Positions 26,382 to 35,625 of a DNA stretch of 64,000 bases are shown here, in pieces (position 1 is the first letter of the stretch; each line of letters begins with the position of its first letter). The notes under the pieces were generated by a model. It saw only the letters and a program-made list of their open reading frames with translations. It had not been told where the DNA came from and made no database searches. Source of the DNA: Anoxynatronum sibiricum (lineage in GTDB: Bacteria; Bacillota; Clostridia; Peptostreptococcales; Tindalliaceae); assembly GCF_039414295.1 (NCBI RefSeq), contig NZ_JBCITM010000004.1, positions 174,666-238,665 on the forward strand. Reading direction: 5' to 3'. The translations under genes were made by a program, and so were the position numbers.

Positions 26382-26864
26382 ATGGCTGTACAGGACGTCA
26401 GAAATTATCTCGGGCAATGGGGCCTTGAAGAAAAAGTAATGGAAATGGAACTTTCCAGTGCTACTGTGGAGTTGGCCGCCGAAGCGGTGGGAGTGATTCC
26501 CGCCAGAATTGCCAAAACCCTGTCTTTTAAAAATGGTGATGGCTGCCTGCTGATTGTAACAGCAGGAGACGCCAAGATCGACAATGCCAAATTCAAGGCC
26601 AGATTCGGCATGAAGGCAAAAATGCTGTCACCTGAGGAAGTGGTGTTGCTGACAGGCCATCCGGTGGGCGGTGTTTGTCCCTTTGCTCTGAAAGAACCAG
26701 ATATTCAGGTATTTACCGATGTGTCCATGAAACGGTTTGAGACGGTTTTTCCTGCCTGTGGAAGTGGCAACAGCGCCATCGAACTCACTTGTGAACAGTT
26801 GTATGAAACTGCCGGCAGTCAGGAATGGATAGATGTCTGCAAGGGGTGGAGCAGCGAGGCATAG
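26382..26864 (+). CDS. YbaK/EbsC-type aminoacyl-tRNA deacylase
   Basis: A 160-residue stand-alone editing-domain protein. The family features are AAEAVGVIPARIAKTLSF, with the conserved lysine of the active pocket, IVTAGDAKID, KAKMLSPEEV, and the GGVCPFAL loop (Gly-Gly-x-x-Pro). Members remove wrongly attached Cys or Ala from tRNA-Pro and related tRNAs. It lacks a synthetase partner in the neighbourhood apart from ileS two genes upstream. ATG 26382 follows AAGGATG. Fold assignment is firm; which mischarged tRNA it edits is not known. Confidence 0.85.
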   Translation: MAVQDVRNYLGQWGLEEKVMEMELSSATVELAAEAVGVIPARIAKTLSFKNGDGCLLIVTAGDAKIDNAKFKARFGMKAKMLSPEEVVLLTGHPVGGVCPFALKEPDIQVFTDVSMKRFETVFPACGSGNSAIELTCEQLYETAGSQEWIDVCKGWSSEA

Positions 26865-26959
26865 CTGCTTTTTCAGATTAATAAGACAATTGTTGGGTAT
26901 CTGTACCCTGTGTGACCCGCAAAGACTTGTGGAAATCAAAATGCCAAGGAGCGACAACA

Positions 26960-29413
26960 ATGGACAACATCCCCTGCAAAGGACAATTGCATGGACCTGC
27001 CATCTTTTTTCGGCGGGGAGCTGATTATCGGTGGCCCATCCAGTTTCTCTCCGATAATATTGCCCAGTGGGGCTATCGTGCACACCAATTGGTTGATCAG
27101 GGCTGGTATTATGATGTGCTGGTTCATCCGGATGACCTGGACGAGCTGCGAAATGGGCTGGATCTTGTGATGAATCGTCAGGAGAAACAATACACTCTTC
27201 AGTATCGGATTGTGACAGCAGACCGTTCGACTCGTCGCGTGGCAGAGTTTGGCACTTATTATCAGCAAAATGGTGAAGAAAGCTGCTTTGAGGGTTATCT
27301 GATGGACATTACCCGATATGAACACATGGAAAATAAGCTGCGGGAAGCGGAAGATCACATTGAAAAACTGACAGGCAGCAGTTTGGCAGGCATTTATATT
27401 ATTCAGGATGATCGCTTTGTATATGTCAATGAGCGGTTTGCCCATATTTTTGGATACGAACCTGATGAGCTGATGAACCAGCCGGCTACCATCATTGCCA
27501 AACCCGAAGATGAAGATCTCATGCTTGAAAACATCCGAAGGCGGATTGCAGGAGAGCCGGGAATCAGCCGAACCTACCGAAACATTCACAAGGAAGGCCA
27601 TCTGGTGGACGTGGAGGTGCTGGGAAACCGTATCATTTATCGAAATGAGCCGGCTGTTATTGGAACAGTGATTGATTTAACAGCCACTGGCGAGACATAC
27701 CGGCGACTGAAACTGGCAGACACCATTTTGCAACATACCAACGAAGGTGTGGCTGTGACGGATGCCAAAGGATTGATTCAGTGGGTGAACCCGGCCTTCA
27801 GCGATATTACCGGATACTCACTTCAGGAAGTGATGGGCAATAATCCCCGTATTTTGAAATCTCAACGGCACAAACCTGACTTTTATGAAAATATGTGGGA
27901 GTCATTGAAGGCGGAAGGATTCTGGCGGGGAGAAATCTGGAACCGGCGTAAAAATGGCGAGGTGTATCCTGAACTACTGACCATTAATGCCATTCGGGAT
28001 GAAGCGGGGACCACCATCCAGTATGTGTCAGTTTTTAATGATCTTTCAGACCGGATCAAGACAGAGGAGCTCCTGCGGCACCAAAAGTATCATGACAGCC
28101 TGACGGGACTGCCCAACCGGTTCTTGCTGATGGACCGGTTGTCAGTATCCATTTCTCGTGCGTACCAGGAAAAGCGGATGCTGGCGCTCATGTTTTTGGA
28201 TGTGGACCGCTTTAAGCGGATCAATGACACCCTGGGGCACGTGGTGGGCGATGAGTTGATACAGGCCTTTTCACAGCGGCTGGTGGAGACGTTGCGCGAT
28301 GGTGACACGGTATCCCGGGTCGTGGGTGATGAGTTTGTGGTTTTACTGGAGATGGTTCCCGGTGATGAAGCGGCGGCAAAAGTGGCCAATAAAATTGTCA
28401 AATCACTGATGAAGCCATTTCGTATTCAGGGACATGAAATACATATCACCGTCAGCATTGGTATTGGCCTGTATCCTGAAGATGGAAAAGATCCGGAAAC
28501 GCTGTTTAAAAATGCGGAAGTGGCCATGTTCCAGGCTAAAAAATATGGAATGAACAATTACCGTTTGTACTCTACTGCCATGAATCAACGGGCTCGCCTG
28601 AAACTTGAACTGGAAAACGAGATACGCAATGGTCTTGAAAAAAACGAGTTTTTCCTCCATTATCAGCCCCAGGTGGATGTGTTGCGCGGGATTGTTGAGT
28701 CGGCAGAAACCCTGATGCGCTGGCAGCATCCTGAGAGAGGTCTGGTATCGCCGGCAGACTTCATACCGGTTGCTGAGGAAACCGGCCTGATCATTCCCAT
28801 GGGCCTCTACACCATGCGGCGTGCTTTTCAGCAGGCAAGAGAGTGGAAAATAGCCGGCTGTCATCGCATGGTTCTCTCCTTTAACCTGTCACCAACACAG
28901 TTTCAGCAACAGGATTTGTACGAGCAAATTCGGTGGTTGCTGAGCCAGACCCAGGCTGATCCTGAAATGCTGGAAGTGGAAGTGACAGAAAGCACAACCA
29001 TGCTTGACCCTGACTTTGCAGCTGAAACATTGAACAAGCTTAAAAAGCTGGGAATTCGGGTGGCCATGGATGACTTTGGAACCGGTTATTCTTCACTGGC
29101 CCTTTTAAGCCGATTACCGGTGGATAAACTGAAAATTGACAGGTCTTTTGTCAAGGGCATTGAAACCAGTCAGGACAAACAAGCCATTGTATCGGCCATG
29201 GTGGGGATGGCAAAGCGTCTGGGAATGGTGGTGGTTGCTGAAGGAGTTGAAAAAACATCTGAAAGAGATTTCCTCATCGAAATCGGCTGCGACCTGATTC
29301 AGGGATTCTTATACAGCAAACCGTTGCCATTGAACGATTTTCAGGAATATGTGAAGCTGCAGCGAAAAACACAATCCGATGGAGGGGTGATGAAAGATGA
29401 AATTCAATATTAA
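26960..29413 (+). CDS. PAS-PAS-PAS-GGDEF-EAL protein (c-di-GMP turnover)
   Basis: An 817-residue cytoplasmic sensor-enzyme. Three PAS domains (about residues 25-130, 135-245 and 250-370) precede a GGDEF domain and an EAL domain. The GGDEF signature reads VGDEF (SRVVGDEFVVLL), with FLDVDRFKRIND intact. The EAL signature reads ETL (SAETLMRWQHP). The other EAL metal and base residues are kept: FNLSPTQF, EVTEST, MDDFGTGYSSL, KIDRSF, VVAEGVE. It is therefore probably a phosphodiesterase, with uncertain cyclase activity. ATG 26960 follows AAGGAG by 8 bases. Its end overlaps the LacI gene by 17 bases. Confidence 0.92.
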   Translation: MDNIPCKGQLHGPAIFFRRGADYRWPIQFLSDNIAQWGYRAHQLVDQGWYYDVLVHPDDLDELRNGLDLVMNRQEKQYTLQYRIVTADRSTRRVAEFGTYYQQNGEESCFEGYLMDITRYEHMENKLREAEDHIEKLTGSSLAGIYIIQDDRFVYVNERFAHIFGYEPDELMNQPATIIAKPEDEDLMLENIRRRIAGEPGISRTYRNIHKEGHLVDVEVLGNRIIYRNEPAVIGTVIDLTATGETYRRLKLADTILQHTNEGVAVTDAKGLIQWVNPAFSDITGYSLQEVMGNNPRILKSQRHKPDFYENMWESLKAEGFWRGEIWNRRKNGEVYPELLTINAIRDEAGTTIQYVSVFNDLSDRIKTEELLRHQKYHDSLTGLPNRFLLMDRLSVSISRAYQEKRMLALMFLDVDRFKRINDTLGHVVGDELIQAFSQRLVETLRDGDTVSRVVGDEFVVLLEMVPGDEAAAKVANKIVKSLMKPFRIQGHEIHITVSIGIGLYPEDGKDPETLFKNAEVAMFQAKKYGMNNYRLYSTAMNQRARLKLELENEIRNGLEKNEFFLHYQPQVDVLRGIVESAETLMRWQHPERGLVSPADFIPVAEETGLIIPMGLYTMRRAFQQAREWKIAGCHRMVLSFNLSPTQFQQQDLYEQIRWLLSQTQADPEMLEVEVTESTTMLDPDFAAETLNKLKKLGIRVAMDDFGTGYSSLALLSRLPVDKLKIDRSFVKGIETSQDKQAIVSAMVGMAKRLGMVVVAEGVEKTSERDFLIEIGCDLIQGFLYSKPLPLNDFQEYVKLQRKTQSDGGVMKDEIQY

Positions 29414-30386
29414 AGATGTGGCCAAGCGGGCAGGGGTCTCCATTTCCACTGTTTCCAGAGTAATCAACTCCAGTAAACCGGTGAAGCCCAAAACCAAAGA
29501 TCGGGTACTGGAGGCCATTGAAGAACTTGGTTATCGACCCAATGCCATTGCCAGAAGCCTGAAAGTGAAACATACCCAGTCCATTGGTATTATGGTGCCG
29601 GATATTGCCAATCAGTTTTATCCAGAGGTTGTCAGGGGTATTGAAGATGTTGCCAATATGTATGAATACACGATTTTTCTCTGCAACACAGATCTGGACT
29701 ACGAGAAAGAGTTGCAGTATTTTACGGAATTGGAAGAAAAACAGGTGGATGGTCTGATTTTCATGGGAAACCTCATCTCAGACGCACTGGCCAAGCAAAT
29801 GGCCGATGCTGGCATTCCGGTTGTGCTCATCGGCACGCAGCATGATGAGATGCCTTCGGTGACCATTGACAATGCCAAAGCAGCAAAAGATGCAGTGTGT
29901 CATCTCATTCAAAAGGGACATCAGCGAATCGGCATCATTACCGGTAAAATGAAAGATCCTCTCATGGGTAAAGCACGGTTGGAAGGCTACCGCCAGGCCC
30001 TTCAGGAGGCGGCCATTTCCTGGCGTTCTGAACTGGTGGTCGAGGGCGGGTACCGGTTCAAAAGCGGCTATGAGGGTGCTCGGCAGTTGCTGATGCTGGA
30101 TGAAATGCCAACAGCCATTTTTGTAGCCAGTGATGAAATGGCCATTGGTGCCATGCGGGCTATTTTGGAGAAAGGGCTGCGCATTCCTCAGGATATTGCC
30201 ATCATGGGGTTCGACAATGTGGACATGGCGGGTAAAGTCTACCCATCGCTCACCACCATTGGACAACCCATGTATGAGATGGGAGCCATCGGTACCCGGC
30301 TGTTGACGAAGTATCTTCAGGGAGAAGTTGTAACGGCCAGTCAGGTGGTACTGGACTATGAGTTGATTGAACGGGAAAGTTCATAG
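29397..30386 (+). CDS. LacI-family transcriptional regulator
   Basis: A 329-residue repressor. Residues 1-60 form the DNA-binding headpiece (IKDVAKRAGVSISTVSRVIN, then the hinge LGYRPNAIARSL). The remainder is a periplasmic-binding-protein-like sensor (SIGIMVPDIANQFYPEVVRG). The closest general pattern is CcpA/PurR-like sugar or nucleoside repressors. Its ATG lies inside the 3' end of the c-di-GMP gene, with GGAGGGG before it, so the two are translationally coupled. No sugar genes are adjacent, so the ligand and targets are unknown. A perfect palindromic terminator follows. Confidence 0.92.
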   Translation: MKFNIKDVAKRAGVSISTVSRVINSSKPVKPKTKDRVLEAIEELGYRPNAIARSLKVKHTQSIGIMVPDIANQFYPEVVRGIEDVANMYEYTIFLCNTDLDYEKELQYFTELEEKQVDGLIFMGNLISDALAKQMADAGIPVVLIGTQHDEMPSVTIDNAKAAKDAVCHLIQKGHQRIGIITGKMKDPLMGKARLEGYRQALQEAAISWRSELVVEGGYRFKSGYEGARQLLMLDEMPTAIFVASDEMAIGAMRAILEKGLRIPQDIAIMGFDNVDMAGKVYPSLTTIGQPMYEMGAIGTRLLTKYLQGEVVTASQVVLDYELIERESS

Positions 30387-30423
30387 ACAGTATAAACCAA
30401 TAATCAACAATGCCTGCACCAGC

Positions 30424-30469
30424 AAAAGACTCTTTCGAAATGCCATATAAGCTTCGAAAGAGTCTTTTG
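30424..30469. terminator. Bidirectional terminator between lacI-type gene and opu operon
   Basis: A perfect 16-base inverted repeat, 30424-30439 with 30453-30468, A-rich on the left and T-rich on the right. It ends both convergent units. Confidence 0.9.
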
Positions 30470-30507
30470 GTGTTATTCTCTGGGGTGTTCCTGATACCAG
30501 GCTGTGA

Positions 30508-31479
30508 CTAAATCAAGCCGAGCGAAGTTAAAAACTCCCGGGCAACAGCATCTTCAGTCATTCCCATTTCATCCACCTGAAAGTTCAATTGGGCCATGGT
30601 TTCATCATCAATCAGATTCTCCAGCTCATTGAGAATCTCCAGTTGCGGATACTGTTCAAGGACATCCATGCGCACCAGCGGAGCGGCATAGTAGGGAGGG
30701 AAGAAGTTCAGATCATCTTCCAATATGCCCAGCTCATAGGCAGGAATACGACCATCGGTGGCAAATGCACTGATCACATCCACATCTTCACTGCGCACTG
30801 CTGTATACATTAAACCGGGATCAAGATCCAATACATTGCCGAATTCAAATCCATAAAGTGCTGAGAGACCGGGGAGGCCATCCTGACGCTCGACAAATTC
30901 CATGGTGGCTCCAAAGGTAAGATCTTGATCATGGGCCAGTAAATCACTGAAAGTGACGAGTTCCAGCTCGTCAATCATGTGCTGGCGAAGAGCCAGTGTA
31001 TACGTGTTATTAAAGCCGAGGGGTGCCATCCAGGTGAGGCCCCAGCGCTCCTGAAATGCTTGCTGAACAATTTCATAGGTTTCATCAGCCGGTAAAATGT
31101 CGCTCTCTTCCAGCAAAGTGATGTAGCCGGTTCCTGTGTATTCGGGGTATAGCTGGATATTGTTGTTTTGCAATGCCTCAAAGGCAATAATGGTGCCCCC
31201 CAGCTCGGTAACGGTAACTTCCATGTTGGTGTTTTCTTCAATCAGAACCCGAAATAGATGGGCCAGCAAAATGGATTCGGTAAAGTTTTTTGTGCCGATG
31301 GTGACGCTGCCGCCTTCAGGGGTGACTTCTGCCGGTGTTTCAGATGGATCTGCCGGATCAGCAGGAACTGCCGGCTCGGACGGCTCGGCAGGAGTACCGC
31401 CGCCGCAACCGGTGACTAATAAGGTGAGCGTCATGAGAAGTGCAAGCAATAACAGGAAAGGTTTATTTCTGAATTTCAT
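30508..31479 (-). CDS. opuCC: Betaine/choline-type ABC transporter, substrate-binding lipoprotein
   Basis: A 323-residue OsmF/OpuCC-like binding protein. The signal ends in the lipobox LVTGC, followed by a Pro/Ala/Glu linker. The binding domain opens with TIGTKNFTESILLAHLFRVL and contains QLYPEYTGTGY, both typical of quaternary-amine binders. It captures glycine betaine, choline or carnitine outside the membrane and hands it to the permease encoded upstream. It is the last gene of the minus-strand operon, after a gap of 86 bases from the permease gene. The exact substrate is not readable. Confidence 0.9.
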   Translation of the reverse strand: MKFRNKPFLLLLALLMTLTLLVTGCGGGTPAEPSEPAVPADPADPSETPAEVTPEGGSVTIGTKNFTESILLAHLFRVLIEENTNMEVTVTELGGTIIAFEALQNNNIQLYPEYTGTGYITLLEESDILPADETYEIVQQAFQERWGLTWMAPLGFNNTYTLALRQHMIDELELVTFSDLLAHDQDLTFGATMEFVERQDGLPGLSALYGFEFGNVLDLDPGLMYTAVRSEDVDVISAFATDGRIPAYELGILEDDLNFFPPYYAAPLVRMDVLEQYPQLEILNELENLIDDETMAQLNFQVDEMGMTEDAVAREFLTSLGLI

Positions 31480-31565
31480 GAGAATACCTCCTTAAAACAG
31501 GGGTGTTTAGTCGAATAACGGACATTTGTCAAATGAAGGAGTAAGCGTGCTGCTTACCGGAACGT

Positions 31566-32213
31566 TTACTTGCGCATACCTCGTGGTGTTAGCAGCAACT
31601 CCACTCTTCCCAGCAGAAAATCCACCAGCAAAGCCAGCAGAGCAGCCGGCAGGGCACCGGTTAAAATAAGATTGTTATTGCCCATGGAGATGCCGCGGAA
31701 GATAAAGCTTCCCAGACCCTGAGCACCAATTAGTGCAGCGATGGTGGCTGTTCCAATGTTGATGACAGCAGCGATGCGAATACCTGCCATCATCACCGGA
31801 AGTGCCAGGGGGACCTCCACCATGGTGAGCAGCTGCAAGTTGGTCATTCCCATACCTCTGCCGGCTTCGGTCAGTGAACTGTCCACACCCTTGATCCCGG
31901 TATAAGTGTTCTTAATTATGGGGAGCAGTGCATATAAAAACAGGACAAAGACGGCCAGGGGGCGCCCGATTCCCAATAAGGGGATCATCAAGCCGAAAAA
32001 AGCCAGGCTGGGAATGGTCTGCAGCACATTGGCTCCGTTTAAGACAATTCGGGCCAGCTGCCGGCTGCGGGTGATGAGAATTCCCAGAGGAACGCCTACC
32101 AGAATGGCGATAAAGACGGCTGTTCCGGTGATTTGAAGGTGAATAACAGTTTGGCTCAATACATCCGGCAATCGCCCCAGAAAAAATTGGAAGAAGGAAA
32201 TGTTCCCGCTCAT
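31566..32213 (-). CDS. opuCB: Betaine/choline-type ABC transporter permease
   Basis: A 215-residue membrane subunit with about five to six helices. VLQTIPSLAFFGLMIPLLGIG and the coupling loop EAGRGMGMTNLQLLTMVEVPLALPV are the family signatures. It forms the channel through which the solute enters. Its ATG overlaps the stop of the ATPase gene as ATGA (32210-32213). Bacillus OpuB/OpuC systems have two permeases; only one is encoded here, so it may work as a homodimer. Confidence 0.9.
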   Translation of the reverse strand: MSGNISFFQFFLGRLPDVLSQTVIHLQITGTAVFIAILVGVPLGILITRSRQLARIVLNGANVLQTIPSLAFFGLMIPLLGIGRPLAVFVLFLYALLPIIKNTYTGIKGVDSSLTEAGRGMGMTNLQLLTMVEVPLALPVMMAGIRIAAVINIGTATIAALIGAQGLGSFIFRGISMGNNNLILTGALPAALLALLVDFLLGRVELLLTPRGMRK

Positions 32214-33376
32214 GCGTTTTCCTCCTCTCTGTCATCAGGATTAAAATCAGTAATGACATCAGTGATGATGTTGACGATGCTGGCATAGGTAATGATGCCT
32301 TTAAAGTACCCATCTTCATTTCCAATGACGGGAACATGGCGTACCTGACTGGATTTCATCAGAGCCAACACTTCAACCATATTGGTATTGTCCATAACAG
32401 TGGGATGATTGGTGCGCATCAGGTTTTTCATCCGATTGTTTTCGGCAGTTCCCTTTCCTTTCAGTTCACGGGGAGTAATGACTCCCAGCATGCGCCGGGA
32501 CCGATCTGCAGGGGCATCCACCACCACCAGAAACTCCGTATCCCGCTCCCGCATCAGTTCGAGAGCATAGGCAGGTGTCCGCTCTGCCAGCACACCGGCG
32601 GGACGTTTGTTCATGATATCGCGGGCCATAAGCAATTCGGGAGATTTCCACAATCGATCTTTGCCTACAAAGTACTCCACAAACTCATTCACCGGGTTTT
32701 TCAAAATCTCTTCGGGCGTACCATACTGGATGATTTTCCCGTCTTTCATCACAGCGATGCGGTCTCCCAGTTTGATGGCTTCATCCATATCGTGGGTCAC
32801 AAAGACGATGGTCTTGCGCACTTCCCCCTGCAATCGGATCAGCTCTTCCTGCAATTGTTCCCGTGTGAGGGGATCAACAGCACTGAATGGTTCGTCCATC
32901 AAAATAACATCAGGATTGACAGCCAGTGCCCGGGCAACGCCGATCCGCTGTTGCTGTCCCCCGCTAAGCTCATTTGGGTAGCGGTCGAGGTAGATATCAG
33001 GGTCAAGACCCACCATTTCCAGCAGCTCGGCAGAACGTTTTCGGCGCTCTGCTTTGTCCCACTTTTTCAGATAAGGCACCAGCTCAATGTTGTCGCCGAC
33101 GGTCATGTGGGGCATTAGTCCCACCTTCTGAATCACATACCCGATATTGCGACGCAGTTCAATGGGATTCATGGTGAGCACATTTTTGCCGTCAATGAGA
33201 ATTTCTCCCGAAGTGGGTTCGATCAACCGGTTAATCATTTTCATGGTGGTGGTTTTGCCGCATCCGCTTTCGCCGATGAGTACCACCAGTTCGCCGTCTT
33301 TGATCACCAGGTCAAGCTGATCAACCACTTTTGTTTTTGAGTCGTAAGACTTTGTCAATTTTTTGAACTCGATCAT
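32210..33376 (-). CDS. opuCA: Betaine/choline-type ABC transporter ATP-binding protein with CBS pair
   Basis: A 388-residue ATPase. Walker A is GESGCGKTT, the signature is LSGGQQQRIGVARAL and Walker B is VILMDEPFSAVD. Residues about 250-385 form two CBS domains (PAYALELMRERDTEFLVVVD, then VRHVPVIGNEDGYFKGIITYASI). In OpuA/OpuC-type pumps these sense ionic strength or c-di-AMP to gate uptake under osmotic stress. It is the first gene of the operon and reads away from tig. Its start is preceded by AAAGGAGG. Confidence 0.93.
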   Translation of the reverse strand: MIEFKKLTKSYDSKTKVVDQLDLVIKDGELVVLIGESGCGKTTTMKMINRLIEPTSGEILIDGKNVLTMNPIELRRNIGYVIQKVGLMPHMTVGDNIELVPYLKKWDKAERRKRSAELLEMVGLDPDIYLDRYPNELSGGQQQRIGVARALAVNPDVILMDEPFSAVDPLTREQLQEELIRLQGEVRKTIVFVTHDMDEAIKLGDRIAVMKDGKIIQYGTPEEILKNPVNEFVEYFVGKDRLWKSPELLMARDIMNKRPAGVLAERTPAYALELMRERDTEFLVVVDAPADRSRRMLGVITPRELKGKGTAENNRMKNLMRTNHPTVMDNTNMVEVLALMKSSQVRHVPVIGNEDGYFKGIITYASIVNIITDVITDFNPDDREEENA

Positions 33377-33410
33377 CCGGTGTCCTCCTTTCTTTTGAGA
33401 GTGTATCGTG

Positions 33411-33440
33411 ATTATATAATTAAGTGGATTGGAATGTCAA
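33411..33440 (-). promoter_or_regulatory. Promoter of the opu operon
   Basis: On the minus strand, a perfect TTGACA (33440-33435), an 18-base spacer and a perfect TATAAT (33416-33411). Confidence 0.8.
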
Positions 33441-33528
33441 ATTTGGTCAGGGGAAAAAGTGTCATTTATGAAGGCTTTCAGGGTTTCAAGATAAGTTGAT
33501 CAGTTGTTCTAAAAATCACCTGTGTTTG

Positions 33529-33557
33529 TTGACAATGCCTGTAAAATCCGGTAGTAT
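33529..33557 (+). promoter_or_regulatory. Promoter of tig-clpP-clpX
   Basis: TTGACA (33529-33534), a 17-base spacer and TAGTAT (33552-33557). The remaining part of the divergent gap shows no CtsR heptad repeats or CIRCE element. Confidence 0.75.
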
Positions 33558-33655
33558 AAGGATAGCCAACATCGGGAAGCCTTGCTGCCCGGTTGTTTTT
33601 TTCATAGATAAATCATGTTCCAAATAAAATCGAATATCATGTCAGGAGGCCATTC

Positions 33656-34990
33656 ATGAGCTCAGAAATTATCAAACAAGAAGAAAACCAGATCTCCCTT
33701 CGGATCACCGTTAGTCCGGAAAAATTTGAGGAAGCCGTTAACAAGGCTTATCATAAAATGCGAGGCCGGTTCAACATCCCAGGTTTTCGAAAAGGCAAAG
33801 CTCCCAGGAAAATTGTTGAACTGAACTACGGACCGGAAATTTTTTACGAAGAAGCCATTAACTTTGCTTTTCCCGATGCCTACGAATCAGCACTTGAAAC
33901 CCTCAACCTGGACCCGGTGGATCACCCCCAGGTGGATATTGAACAGATGGAAAAAGGTAAAGAAGTGATTTTTATCGCCGACATCGAAGTGATGCCGGAA
34001 ATTCTGGTGGAAGGTTACAAAGGTGTTGAAGTGGAGAAGGTCCTTTACACTTCAGACGAGGCGTCCATTGAAGCTGAACTGAAAGGCATGCAGGAAAAGA
34101 ATGCCCGTATGATTACCATTGATGACCGGCCGGTTAAAGAAGGCGATCAGGTGCAGCTGGATTATGAAGGCAGCGTTGAGGGAGAACTTTTTGAAGGCGG
34201 CAAGGCGGAGGGACATACCCTTGAAATAGGTTCCGGCCGCTTTATCCCTGGTTTTGAAGAACAATTGGTGGGATTATCAACAGGTGATGAAGCTGCCATC
34301 ACCGTCACATTCCCTGAAGATTATCATGCTGAAGAACTGGCAGGAAAAGAAGCTGCCTTCAAGGTGAAAATCAACGAAATCAAGGAAAAAGAATTACCTG
34401 AACTGGATGATGAGTTTGCCAAAGATGTGTCGGAATTTGACACTCTTGATGACTTGCGCAGCGATTTGCGCAGCAAGCAGGAAGCAGCAGCGAAAGAGCG
34501 GGAAGACCGGGAGCTGAGAAATGCGGTGGTGAAGACTGTTGCCGATAAAGTGGCAGTGACCATTCCTGATGCTGTCGTTAACCGTCAGGTTGACCGCATG
34601 ATGCAGGACTTCGGTTATCAAATGAGCTCTCAGGGGCTTGGAATGGAAATGTACTATCAGATCACCGGTTCTTCAGAAGAAGATCTGAGAGAACGGATGA
34701 GATCTGACGCAGAGCGTCAGGTTAAAGAGCAACTGGTGCTCGAGAAAATCACCGAAATGGAAAGTATCACGGCAGATGAGGCGGAAATTGACGAAGAAAT
34801 CGCCCGAGTGGCTGAACAGTATGGCCAGGAAGTAGAGAAGTTTAGAGAAACAGCGGCTAAACATGACACCAAAATTTTTGCCGACAATGTTATTCTTCGA
34901 AAAACCATTGATTTTCTGGTGGAAAATGCTACCATTAAAGAGAAAGCAGCTGAGGCACCTGCCGAGACAGAAGAGGAAACAGCTGAATAG
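33656..34990 (+). CDS. tig: Trigger factor, ribosome-bound chaperone and prolyl isomerase
   Basis: 444 residues, normal length. The N-terminal domain carries the ribosome-docking motif FNIPGFRKGKAPRKIVE. The central FKBP-type isomerase domain (about 155-240) begins VKEGDQVQLDYEGSVEGELFEGG. The C-terminal helical chaperone arms follow, ending in an Ala/Glu-rich tail (AAEAPAETEEETAE). It shields nascent chains at the exit tunnel. The order tig-clpP-clpX with short gaps is the classic protein-quality-control operon. Confidence 0.97.
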   Translation: MSSEIIKQEENQISLRITVSPEKFEEAVNKAYHKMRGRFNIPGFRKGKAPRKIVELNYGPEIFYEEAINFAFPDAYESALETLNLDPVDHPQVDIEQMEKGKEVIFIADIEVMPEILVEGYKGVEVEKVLYTSDEASIEAELKGMQEKNARMITIDDRPVKEGDQVQLDYEGSVEGELFEGGKAEGHTLEIGSGRFIPGFEEQLVGLSTGDEAAITVTFPEDYHAEELAGKEAAFKVKINEIKEKELPELDDEFAKDVSEFDTLDDLRSDLRSKQEAAAKEREDRELRNAVVKTVADKVAVTIPDAVVNRQVDRMMQDFGYQMSSQGLGMEMYYQITGSSEEDLRERMRSDAERQVKEQLVLEKITEMESITADEAEIDEEIARVAEQYGQEVEKFRETAAKHDTKIFADNVILRKTIDFLVENATIKEKAAEAPAETEEETAE

Positions 34991-35023
34991 AAGGCAAAAT
35001 CTGCTGTTCAGGAGGATTGAACC

Positions 35024-35608
35024 ATGTCACTAGTACCTATTGTTGTGGAACAGACCAATCGGGGAGAGCGATCTTACGATATTTACTCCCGGTTGCTGAA
35101 AGACCGGATTATCCTGTTGAATGAAGAAATCAATGATGTGACTGCCGGGCTTGTGGTGGCGCAGCTGATTTTTCTGGAAGCAGATGATCCGGACAAGGAT
35201 ATTCAGCTTTATATCAACAGCCCTGGCGGTTCCATTACCGCCGGCATGGCGATTTATGACACCATGAACTATGTCAAACCAGATGTGTCAACCATCTGCA
35301 TCGGTATGGCCGCCAGCATGGGAGCTTTTTTGCTGGGCGCCGGTGCCAAGGGCAAGCGGTATGCCCTGCCCAATGCTGAAATTATGATCCATCAGCCGCT
35401 GGGCGGCACCCGGGGACAGGCGGAAGATATTCGCATTCACACTGACCGAATTTTGAAAATGCGGGATATCATCAACCATATTCTTTCCCAGCGTACCGGA
35501 CAACCATTGGAACGCATTCAGAAAGATACAGACAGGGACTTCTTCATGTCAGCAGAAGAAGCCAAAACCTATGGATTGATTGATGAAGTCATCACGTCCA
35601 GGAAATGA
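35024..35608 (+). CDS. clpP: ATP-dependent Clp protease proteolytic subunit
   Basis: A 194-residue serine protease that forms the 14-subunit chamber. Ser98 sits in GMAASMGAFLL and His123 in MIHQPLGG. The N-terminal loop LVPIVVEQTNRGERSYDIYSR (split as LVPIVVEQT and GERSYDIYSRLL) gates the pore. It degrades substrates unfolded by ClpX, encoded 17 bases downstream. The ATG follows AGGAGG by 8 bases. Confidence 0.98.
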   Translation: MSLVPIVVEQTNRGERSYDIYSRLLKDRIILLNEEINDVTAGLVVAQLIFLEADDPDKDIQLYINSPGGSITAGMAIYDTMNYVKPDVSTICIGMAASMGAFLLGAGAKGKRYALPNAEIMIHQPLGGTRGQAEDIRIHTDRILKMRDIINHILSQRTGQPLERIQKDTDRDFFMSAEEAKTYGLIDEVITSRK

Positions 35609-35625
35609 GTAAATGAGGTGTAATC

